From Chloroflexota bacterium (GTDB lineage Bacteria > Chloroflexota > Anaerolineae > Anaerolineales > UBA4823), in contig JAJZSS010000191.1 in assembly GCA_021849525.1 (NCBI GenBank), forward strand, positions 1-5,045: DNA of 5,045 nt, read 5' to 3'. Positions 1 through 5,045 of this stretch are shown in pieces; the first letter of the stretch is position 1, and each line of letters begins with the position of its first letter. Both the position numbers and the translations under genes were made by a program. The notes beneath the pieces were generated by a model, which worked only from the letters and a program-made list of their open reading frames with translations, made no database searches and was not told the origin of the DNA.

Positions 1-1
1 C

Positions 2-2128
2 ATTCCCTATCTTCCCTGGCGAGACGGTCTCCGCAACTTATCAACCCTGTCAGATTGGGCGCAAATTCGGCAAACGATCCAGGCAAGTCTGCTACCGGTT
101 TGGTGGCGTGAATTGATCCGCATGGTGCCGGGCCTGGCTGGACAAAAAGCAATTTCTGGCCCGGACGATCAGGAACCAGACGCAGCGCGCCTTTGGGAAG
201 GTGTTCATCAGTTCTTGAAATTATTGGCTGCCAACCGCCCGGTTTTGATCTTTTTTGATGATTTACAGTGGGCGGATTCAGCTTCGCTCGGTTTGTTGGG
301 CTATCTGGTGCGCCAGGAGGATATGGCAAATATCTGTTTTCTGGCTACTACGCGTGGCATTTTGTCTGGCTCTGTGGAAGAACGACTGGTACAGACCCTG
401 GATCGCCATGGTCGCTTGATACAGGTCCATCTCGATCGTTTGAGCAAGGCGGAGGTATCTGTGATCGCTCAAGGAATAACCCCGGCTTACGCCTATCCAT
501 TTGCTGAATGGCTGCAGCGAAATTCTGAAGGTAATCCATTTATCCTGAATGAGCTCATCCGCCACTTAGACCGCAATAATATATTGAAACCTGGCGGACA
601 AATCGATCTGTCTGCGCTTTCAGCCAGCCCGCTGGTGCCGAAATCTGTTTTTCTGCTGATCCAGTCACGCCTGGGGAGGTTATCCGATCAGGCTCGCCGG
701 CTACTGGATGCAGCCGTTGCGGCTGGGAGAGATTTCGATCTGGAAGTCGTTGCCAGGGCTGCAGCTTTATCCGATGATGCGGCGATGGATGCGGCTTCCG
801 AGCTGGAGAATGCAGGACTGATCCAACCGGGGATGGGTCTGTTATATAGCTTTGACCACAGCCTGACGATGGAAGTTGCTTATCAGATGACCGGCGAACC
901 GCGCCATCGAATGATGCATCGCCGTGTGGCCGAAGCTTTGGAAGCGAGTCTTACTCAGAACCAGTTGGAAGAAATGGCGGCAGAGATTGCGGCTCATTTT
1001 GTAGAAGCCAATGCACTACAGCGCGCAGCACCTTATGCATTTCGTGCTGGAAAACAGGCGGCGCGCCTGGCAGCCTGGCACGAGGCCATTGATTTTTACC
1101 AGCAAGCTTTACCAGGAACGGTTGGCAAAGATCGTTTTCCCGTCTTGATAGCCCTTGGGCAGGCTTACCTGGCATCGGGTGCATTGGCTCAGGCTGCAGA
1201 TACGTTCCGGGAAGCCTATGATTTAGCTTCTTTATCAAATGACAGGGGTGATATGGATGCAGCGGCTCTGGCGCAGGGACAGGCTTTTCTGCCCCAATCG
1301 CGCTATTCAGAAGCGATCGCCCTGGCCCGGGAGGTTCGGGATTCTGGCCTCCCGAAAAATGCCATAACCGCTGAATTTATCTGGGGAACAGCCCTCTCCT
1401 TAGAAGGCGAGCATCTGGATGAGGCTGCTGAGCACTTACAGGCTGCCCAGGCCTTATGTTGTGAGTTAGATAGCACGGACCCGATCAATCGGGTCAATCA
1501 GGCGCGCATCCTGTTCGAATTAGGCGGCATCGCAGCGCAAAGAGGAGATCTCACTGCAGCATTGGCTGCCTATCGCCAGGTGATTGAGATTGCATGCCCT
1601 TCGGGTGGGGAGGGAGCAATGTACTGCACACTGGCTAACAATAATCTGGCCTATCATTTGCTTTTGAATAACGATCCGAGCGCCCAACAGTATGCAGAAA
1701 TTGGTTTGAGTAAGGCGCAAGAATATGGATTGTTTGAGTTACTTCCCTATCTGTATTCGACACTCGGAGAAATTGCGCTCGTTCAGGCCGAAGATGATCA
1801 GAAGGCAGCGGCATACTTTCAACATGGCCTGGAACTGGCGGAACGCTTTGATATGGAAGAAAGAATTATTGGTTTGACGGCAAATATGGGCAGAGTGGAA
1901 ATCAAACGCGGTCGAGCAGAATTGGCGAAAAATCATCTGACTTTCGCCCTTCAAAAAGCAGAACTTTTGGGAACCCGCCATCAATGGGCCCAAATCCAAC
2001 TCTGGCTGGCTCCTCTTCTTCCCTCAGACGAACGCCGGAAACGACTGGAAGCAGTTAAAGCATTTGCAGAAGCAGGCGGGCGTAATGGATTATTGGACCA
2101 GATTCAACAGCTTGAGCGTTTGCCCTGA
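2..2128 (+). CDS. AAA/STAND ATPase with TPR tail, SARP/BTAD-regulator-like (5' partial)
   Basis: The frame is open from the first complete codon (position 2) to TGA at 2126-2128, giving 708 visible residues. The true start and the Walker A P-loop lie upstream, and the first in-frame TTG (113) is not a credible start because family-like sequence precedes it. In visible-protein numbering, a Walker B strand, VLIFFDDLQWAD, is at about 81-92. A sensor-like strand (CFLATTRG) is at about 112-119, the EGNPFILNELIRHL motif at about 176-189, and a winged-helix-like segment at about 211-274. The F-DHSLTMEVAY...HRRVAEALE block is near 284-314. From about 335 to the end there are roughly eight or nine degenerate TPR units. 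This order matches the ATPase-TPR half of large bacterial signalling regulators (AfsR/SARP-type, MalT-like or adenylate-cyclase-linked). No LuxR-type helix-turn-helix follows the TPRs, so any DNA-binding or catalytic output domain must be N-terminal and unseen. The ATPase-TPR call is firm; the regulator role is inferred. Confidence 0.85.
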   Translation: MPYLPWRDGLRNLSTLSDWAQIRQTIQASLLPVWWRELIRMVPGLAGQKAISGPDDQEPDAARLWEGVHQFLKLLAANRPVLIFFDDLQWADSASLGLLGYLVRQEDMANICFLATTRGILSGSVEERLVQTLDRHGRLIQVHLDRLSKAEVSVIAQGITPAYAYPFAEWLQRNSEGNPFILNELIRHLDRNNILKPGGQIDLSALSASPLVPKSVFLLIQSRLGRLSDQARRLLDAAVAAGRDFDLEVVARAAALSDDAAMDAASELENAGLIQPGMGLLYSFDHSLTMEVAYQMTGEPRHRMMHRRVAEALEASLTQNQLEEMAAEIAAHFVEANALQRAAPYAFRAGKQAARLAAWHEAIDFYQQALPGTVGKDRFPVLIALGQAYLASGALAQAADTFREAYDLASLSNDRGDMDAAALAQGQAFLPQSRYSEAIALAREVRDSGLPKNAITAEFIWGTALSLEGEHLDEAAEHLQAAQALCCELDSTDPINRVNQARILFELGGIAAQRGDLTAALAAYRQVIEIACPSGGEGAMYCTLANNNLAYHLLLNNDPSAQQYAEIGLSKAQEYGLFELLPYLYSTLGEIALVQAEDDQKAAAYFQHGLELAERFDMEERIIGLTANMGRVEIKRGRAELAKNHLTFALQKAELLGTRHQWAQIQLWLAPLLPSDERRKRLEAVKAFAEAGGRNGLLDQIQQLERLP

Positions 2129-2180
2129 TCATATTTTGAATTAAATAGCCATTTCTAGGGTATGGAAGCAATCTGTTCAC

Positions 2181-2202
2181 GCGCGTGTTTACGCGTTTGT
2201 TT
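2181..2202 (+). terminator. possible weak intrinsic terminator after the ATPase-TPR gene
   Basis: GCGCGT (2181-2186) and ACGCGT (2191-2196) can pair as a 6-bp stem (one G-U) around a GTTT tetraloop. A short T-rich tail, TTGTTT (2197-2202), follows. It lies 53 nt past the stop of the upstream gene. The stem is short and the tail is broken by a G, so it could equally be a regulatory palindrome: CACGCGCGTG at 2178-2187 is a perfect 10-bp palindrome. Confidence 0.35.
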
Positions 2203-2259
2203 CGGGCTAGGGTAGATAATCCATGTATCAGTAATAAACAATCATAATCACTTTGATTT

Positions 2260-2264
2260 GGAGG
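2260..2264 (+). promoter_or_regulatory. ribosome binding site of the yceI-type gene
   Basis: GGAGG is followed by 6 nt and then ATG at 2271. This fixes the start there rather than at the in-frame TTG at 2253, which lies upstream of the Shine-Dalgarno itself. Confidence 0.9.
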
Positions 2265-2270
2265 AATATC

Positions 2271-2816
2271 ATGACCTGGACAATTGACTCATCCCATACC
2301 CGTGTTGGTTTTTCTGCCCGCCACATGATGATCACAAATGTGAATGGCGAGTTTGAAAATGTTGAAGGCACAGTTGAATTCAATGAAGAGAATCCCACAG
2401 CTACCATGGTGGATGTGAAGATCGAAGCTGCGAGTATCAATACCCGCGACCCTCAGCGCGATGGCCATTTGAAATCACCTGATTTCCTGGATGCAGAAAA
2501 GTTTCCTTACCTGACTTTCAAGAGCACCCGTGTGGAACAGATTGATGAAAGTACGGCAAAGATGTATGGTGATCTGACCATCCGCGGCGTTACTCGGCCG
2601 GTAGTGATGAATGTTGAATATCATGGCCTGGCAAAGAGCCCTTGGGGCAGCATCAACGCTGGCTTCAGCGCCACCACCAGGATCAGCCGGAAAGAATGGG
2701 GCCTGGAGTGGAATGTTGCCTTGGAGACTGGCGGTTTCCTGGTGAGCGATGCAGTAAACATCACCATCGAGTTGGAAATTGTCAAACAGCCCGAGGTAGA
2801 AGCGCAGGCAGCATAG
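2271..2816 (+). CDS. YceI family protein (lipid/isoprenoid-binding-type lipocalin-like barrel)
   Basis: The 181-residue product covers one complete YceI domain. The N-terminus, WTIDSSHTRVGFSARHMMI (3-21), is the typical opening. Next come NTRDPQRDGHLKSPDFLDAE (57-76), with its family RD-HL-DF-DA pattern, and FPYLTFKST (78-86). The DLTIRGVTRPV stretch (101-111) and the final strands with ISRKEWGLEWN (138-148) and VSDAVNITIELEI (158-170) complete it. YceI proteins form an extended beta-barrel that in solved members binds long isoprenoid or fatty-acyl molecules; the physiological role is poorly defined, with stress and base-induced expression reported for E. coli YceI. Unlike E. coli YceI, this protein has no signal peptide: the domain begins at residue 3, so it is probably cytoplasmic. 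The short acidic and Ala-rich C-terminal tail (173-181) lies outside the domain. The gene appears monocistronic, with its own RBS and a strong terminator 61 nt downstream. Confidence 0.95.
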   Translation: MTWTIDSSHTRVGFSARHMMITNVNGEFENVEGTVEFNEENPTATMVDVKIEAASINTRDPQRDGHLKSPDFLDAEKFPYLTFKSTRVEQIDESTAKMYGDLTIRGVTRPVVMNVEYHGLAKSPWGSINAGFSATTRISRKEWGLEWNVALETGGFLVSDAVNITIELEIVKQPEVEAQAA

Positions 2817-2876
2817 TCTGATTAGCAGTTTATCCAGCCGGCCTCGACCCAATCTATAAAACCCGCTTATAGGTAT

Positions 2877-2916
2877 GACCTCCGCAGCAGAGATCGATTG
2901 CTGCGGAGGTCTATTT
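2877..2916 (+). terminator. strong rho-independent-type terminator after the yceI-type gene
   Basis: GACCTCCGCAGCA (2877-2889) and TGCTGCGGAGGTC (2899-2911) form a perfect 13-bp stem with a 9-nt loop, followed by the short T-rich run TATTT (2912-2916). It lies 60 nt after the yceI stop and before the next gene, so it should separate the two transcription units. The T-tract is short, but the stem is long and GC-rich. Confidence 0.75.
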
Positions 2917-2927
2917 CGCGCTAAAAT
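2898..2927 (+). promoter_or_regulatory. candidate sigma70-like promoter for the deacetylase-esterase pair
   Basis: A good -10-like TAAAAT (2922-2927) stands 18 nt after a poor -35-like TTGCTG (2898-2903), just downstream of the terminator and 18 nt before the AGGAG. The -35 match is only three of six and overlaps the terminator's right arm, so this is weak. It is offered because the pair needs a promoter in this short gap. Confidence 0.3.
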
Positions 2928-2945
2928 ACTGCATTATTGTTGACC

Positions 2946-2950
2946 AGGAG
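2946..2950 (+). promoter_or_regulatory. ribosome binding site deciding the PIG-L start
   Basis: AGGAG directly abuts ATG 2951, lies 3 nt from ATG 2954 and 9 nt from ATG 2960. Only the third ATG has normal spacing, so 2960 is preferred over the two earlier in-frame ATGs. Confidence 0.75.
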
Positions 2951-2959
2951 ATGATGTAC

Positions 2960-3808
2960 ATGCCCAATCAAAGATTATTAGCCTGTTTTGCGCACCCCGA
3001 CGATGAAGCTTTTGGTACAGGCGGGACCCTGGCAAGATATGCCGCCCAGGGATATGCAGTCCATCTGGTGTGTGCCACGCGGGGTGAAGCTGGCGAGATC
3101 GCAAATCCTGAATTCGCGACGCCCCTGACTCTGGGGGCGGTTCGGGAAGCTGAGCTGCGCTGCGCGGCGGAAACGATGGGGATTGCTGAGCCGATCTTTT
3201 TAAATTATCGTGATTCAGGTATGGCGGGTACACCAGAAAATGATGACCCGAGTGCTTTTATCAATATCCCAGCGGAACGAGTCATTGCCCAGCTGGTGCA
3301 AATTATCCGCCAGGTAAAACCTGAGGTGGTTGTAACTTTCGAACCTTTTGGTGGGTATGGACATCCCGACCATATTGCGATTCACCGTCATACCGTGGCA
3401 GCTTTCCACGCCGCTGCAGATCCAGTTCAATACCCGGAAATGGGAAATGCCTGGCAGGCCCAGCGCTTATACTACACGGCAATCCCACGGAGCATTTTCA
3501 TAACCATGCGCGACCAGCTGGCTGCCCTGGGGGAGGATACCAGCGTTTTCGATGGATTCGATAATCCAGAACATGGCTGGCCGGAAGATCAAATCCACCT
3601 GTTTGAAGATGTTTCGGAGACCGTCAATGCCAAATGGTGCGCTTTGGAATGTCATCGCACTCAGTTTGGTCCCGGGAACCTTTTCCGGCGGCTTCCCAAG
3701 GAGCAGGTGTTGAAATTGATGAGTGTCGAGCATTTTTCTCAAGCCTGGCCTGAACCCCCGGCCGGGCTCACCTTGCAAGGCTTATTCGATGGACTAAATC
3801 ATGAGTGA
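2960..3808 (+). CDS. PIG-L (LmbE/MshB-type) zinc-dependent deacetylase
   Basis: The 282-residue product (285 if translation starts at 2951) has the PIG-L fold signatures. AHPDDE at 11-16 supplies two predicted zinc ligands, His12 and Asp15, and the general base Asp14. CATRGEAGEI is at 38-47. GGYGHPDH at 131-138 supplies the third ligand, His138, plus Tyr133 and His135, which match catalytic-site residues of MshB. The C-terminal WCALECHRTQF segment (226-236) is also characteristic. Family members hydrolyse N-acetyl groups from GlcNAc-type substrates, including GlcNAc-inositol (mycothiol), GlcNAc-malate (bacillithiol), GlcNAc-PI and glycopeptide antibiotic intermediates, or cleave thiol-conjugate amides (Mca). 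Length and motif are closest to the MshB/Mca style, but the substrate cannot be assigned. No signal peptide is seen, so it is probably cytoplasmic. Its last 8 nt overlap the next gene's start, implying one transcript and coupled translation. Confidence 0.93.
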   Translation: MPNQRLLACFAHPDDEAFGTGGTLARYAAQGYAVHLVCATRGEAGEIANPEFATPLTLGAVREAELRCAAETMGIAEPIFLNYRDSGMAGTPENDDPSAFINIPAERVIAQLVQIIRQVKPEVVVTFEPFGGYGHPDHIAIHRHTVAAFHAAADPVQYPEMGNAWQAQRLYYTAIPRSIFITMRDQLAALGEDTSVFDGFDNPEHGWPEDQIHLFEDVSETVNAKWCALECHRTQFGPGNLFRRLPKEQVLKLMSVEHFSQAWPEPPAGLTLQGLFDGLNHE

Positions 3809-4442
3809 ACAATACCATGCCAACCAACCTGTCCTGGGCGCAGGAGTGTCCATTCAGGAAGCTCGCGTCGCCGTGATTTTGCTCCATGGGCGGGGTGGTT
3901 CGGCTGCCGATATTTTGTCCCTGGCCGATGAGCTCGATCTCCCTCAGATTGCTTACCTGGCTCCCCAGGCAGCTGGCCACAGCTGGTATCCATTCCGGTT
4001 TTTCGAACCTACCGTACGGAATGAGCCCTGGCTATCTTCAGCCCTGCACCTGGTGGACCAGATGGTTCAGCAGGCCCGTCAGGCTGGCTTGAGTGATGAA
4101 AAGATAGTATTGCTGGGCTTTTCGCAAGGTGCCTGCCTGGCCCTTGAATATGCTGCGCGCAACAGCAGGCGCTGGGGAGGCGTGGTGGGTCTGAGTGGTT
4201 CTTTGATCGGCGCCGAAAAAGAGCCTCGGATGGATCGAGGTAACCTGGCAGGTACACCTGTATTTTTAGGCTGCAGTGATGTTGATTTTCATATTCCTTT
4301 GACCCGAGTTGAAAAAAGCAAGGATATTTTGGAGGCTTTGGGCGGGGAGGTGGCATTCCGCATCTATCCTGGCATGGGGCATACGATCAATCGCGATGAA
4401 ATCCGCTGGGTGCGTGAATTGCTCATCAAATTAGGCGAATAG
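3801..4442 (+). CDS. alpha/beta hydrolase, phospholipase/carboxylesterase (dienelactone hydrolase-like) family
   Basis: The 213-residue single-domain serine hydrolase is of normal length for the carboxylesterase/acyl-protein thioesterase-like family. LLHGRGG (27-33) forms the oxyanion-hole loop, and the stretch APQAAGHSWYPFRFFEP (54-70) is typical. The nucleophile elbow GFSQG gives Ser108. GCSDVDFHIP (157-166) carries the predicted acid, Asp162 by alignment with acyl-protein thioesterases (Asp160 is the alternative). GMGHTIN (191-197) gives His194. A complete triad indicates an active esterase or lysophospholipase-type enzyme on small acyl or carboxyl esters; the natural substrate is unknown. 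There is no signal peptide or membrane segment. The ATG sits inside the end of the PIG-L gene (ATGAGTGA, 8-nt overlap) with no good Shine-Dalgarno of its own, so translation probably depends on ribosomes finishing the upstream gene. A later start would cost the N-terminal strand. Confidence 0.93.
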   Translation: MSEQYHANQPVLGAGVSIQEARVAVILLHGRGGSAADILSLADELDLPQIAYLAPQAAGHSWYPFRFFEPTVRNEPWLSSALHLVDQMVQQARQAGLSDEKIVLLGFSQGACLALEYAARNSRRWGGVVGLSGSLIGAEKEPRMDRGNLAGTPVFLGCSDVDFHIPLTRVEKSKDILEALGGEVAFRIYPGMGHTINRDEIRWVRELLIKLGE

Positions 4443-4651
4443 AGGTCCAGACCTGAAAGTCGTCATCGATAATCGATCCACGTGATTTCAGCCGTAGATG
4501 GCATGGAATGGCAACCGTTGGTGGGTTTGAATGAAATATTCATCGTCATGGTTGGGGTGATAGACAATGCTGTGCCGTAGGGGGTATGGTGTATTGACTG
4601 AACGGTGAGAACAGACTCGCGAGAGGTTAGCGGTTAATATATGAGCGTGAA

Positions 4652-4669
4652 TTGCTATTTAAATAGCAA
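4652..4669. repeat. 18-bp perfect palindrome at the convergent gene junction
   Basis: TTGCTATTTAAATAGCAA is its own reverse complement. In RNA it could fold as a 7-bp stem with a UUAA loop. It abuts the GC-rich terminator hairpin, sharing its first base pair position (4669). It may serve as a secondary terminator element, provide a U-rich stretch for the minus-strand terminator, or be a binding site for a dimeric protein; the sequence does not decide. Confidence 0.6.
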
Positions 4670-4698
4670 ACGGGGTCGCCAGCCTGGGTGACCCCGTT
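4669..4698 (-). terminator. intrinsic terminator of the ferritin gene (minus strand)
   Basis: AACGGGGTCGCC (4669-4680) and GGTGACCCCGTT (4687-4698) form a 12-bp stem with one wobble/mismatch position and a 6-nt loop. Read on the minus strand it starts 28 nt after the ferritin stop and is followed by TTTGCTATTT, a U-rich run. On the plus strand no T-tract follows, so it is best assigned to the ferritin, though the hairpin may also slow plus-strand transcripts from the esterase operon. Confidence 0.7.
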
Positions 4699-4726
4699 CG
4701 AGTCTACTGGGTGTTACGCGGTTTTA

Positions 4727-5045
4727 TTAACCCCCGCGGCTACCAAGATGGTGATCGAGCATGAGCAGGGCTGCTCCACTATCACCGCCGATACGCATGG
4801 TTTCCAGGATATCGGTGGCATTCTTCTCTTCCTCAACCTGTTCATCGATGAACCAGTTCAGGAATGTCTGGCTGGCATAATCTTTATCTTCAACAGCCGC
4901 AGCATAGATCGCTTCGATCAAGCCGGTGACTTTCTTCTCGTGCTCAAGGGTTTGCTTGAAAACCGCACGCACGGACTCGAACTTCGCGGGAGGCTGATCG
5001 ATTCCTAGAAGGGTCACAGAACCGCCGCGTTCAAAAATGTAGCCA
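4727..5045 (-). CDS. ferritin, FtnA-type non-heme iron storage protein (5' partial)
   Basis: On the minus strand the frame is open from the window edge (first full codon 5044-5042) to TAA at 4729-4727, giving 105 visible C-terminal residues. The GTG at 5017-5015 is not the start: upstream in the same frame reads YIFERGG, the conserved ferritin stretch linking helix B to the long loop. By alignment with E. coli FtnA, Glu36 (in EHEKK) matches iron ligand Glu94. EQVEEEK (68-74) matches Glu126, Gln127, Glu129 and Glu130 of the ferroxidase and third metal sites, with the same 33-residue spacing. The family forms a 24-subunit cytosolic shell that oxidises Fe(II) and stores Fe(III) mineral. The N-terminal ligands (FtnA Glu17, Glu50, His53) lie outside the window. 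No heme-ligand Met typical of bacterioferritin can be judged from this fragment, but the sequence pattern favours ferritin over Bfr. The gene converges on the esterase gene and has its own terminator. Confidence 0.93.
   Translation of the reverse strand, partial: GYIFERGGSVTLLGIDQPPAKFESVRAVFKQTLEHEKKVTGLIEAIYAAAVEDKDYASQTFLNWFIDEQVEEEKNATDILETMRIGGDSGAALLMLDHHLGSRGG

Noticed and set aside
113..2128. TTG at 113 as the start of the ATPase-TPR gene
   Set aside because: The frame is open to the window edge and the upstream residues (including PVWWRELIRMVPGL across the TTG) look like family sequence; there is no Shine-Dalgarno at 113.
2213..2220. TAGATAAT as a -10 element for the yceI-type gene
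   Set aside because: No acceptable -35 at 16-19 nt upstream and no extended -10 TG; too weak to list as a promoter.
2905..2910. GGAGGT as a ribosome binding site
   Set aside because: It is the right arm of the 13-bp terminator stem and no start codon follows at a usable distance.
4443..4454. AGGTCCAGACCT hairpin right after the esterase stop
   Set aside because: Only a 5-bp stem with a 2-nt loop, and no T-run follows, so it is not a credible terminator.
4465..4477. ATCGAT repeated with one base between copies
   Set aside because: Two 6-mers are too short to distinguish from chance.
4594..4640. TTGACT (4594-4599) and TAATAT (4635-4640) as a plus-strand promoter
   Set aside because: The spacing is 35 nt, and no gene follows on the plus strand.
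4460..4665. Open minus-strand frames between the esterase and ferritin genes
   Set aside because: Reading frames of 28 to about 60 codons exist, but the longest lacks ATG/GTG/TTG starts, there is no RBS, and the translations resemble nothing I recognise. The 4443-4651 stretch otherwise shows no tRNA, sRNA or repeat I can support.
4688..5008. Plus-strand open frame of 106 codons over the ferritin region
   Set aside because: It is antisense to an unmistakable ferritin reading frame and its translation shows no family features.

Overview
The window carries five protein-coding genes. Two of them run off the ends. It reads as ordinary chromosomal DNA of a free-living bacterium with mid-range GC. 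The left-hand gene is an AAA-type ATPase with a long TPR tail, of the kind abundant in Chloroflexota (Anaerolineae-like genomes). A signal-less YceI protein, a GGYGHPDH-type PIG-L deacetylase and a ferritin of the FtnA type also fit. The Chloroflexota assignment is an inference from gene content, not something the sequence proves.

Layout, left to right. Positions 2-2128 (+) hold the C-terminal 708 residues of a large STAND/AAA_16-like signal-transduction ATPase with TPR repeats; its P-loop and N-terminus lie upstream of the window. A 142-nt gap follows, with a small GC-rich hairpin and T-rich tail that could end that transcript. Positions 2271-2816 (+) encode a cytoplasmic YceI-family protein with a clear GGAGG ribosome binding site. 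It is followed by a strong 13-bp terminator hairpin (2877-2916). Positions 2960-3808 (+) encode a PIG-L (LmbE/MshB-type) zinc deacetylase. Its stop overlaps by 8 nt the start of a phospholipase/carboxylesterase-type alpha/beta hydrolase (3801-4442, +), so these two form a translationally coupled pair. A 284-nt convergent intergenic region holds no gene I can support. It contains a palindrome and a terminator hairpin near its right end. The minus strand then carries the C-terminal 105 residues of a ferritin (4727-5044), whose N-terminus is beyond the window.

Functionally there are three or four independent transcription units: a regulator, a lipid/isoprenoid-binding-type protein, a deacetylase-esterase operon and an iron-storage gene. 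Only the deacetylase-esterase pair is clearly linked. It could act on one substrate in two hydrolytic steps, but the substrate cannot be read from sequence. I found no CRISPR array, mobile element, RNA gene or evidence of a new multi-gene system; the findings are modest and mostly about gene boundaries, the coupled enzyme pair and the convergent junction.
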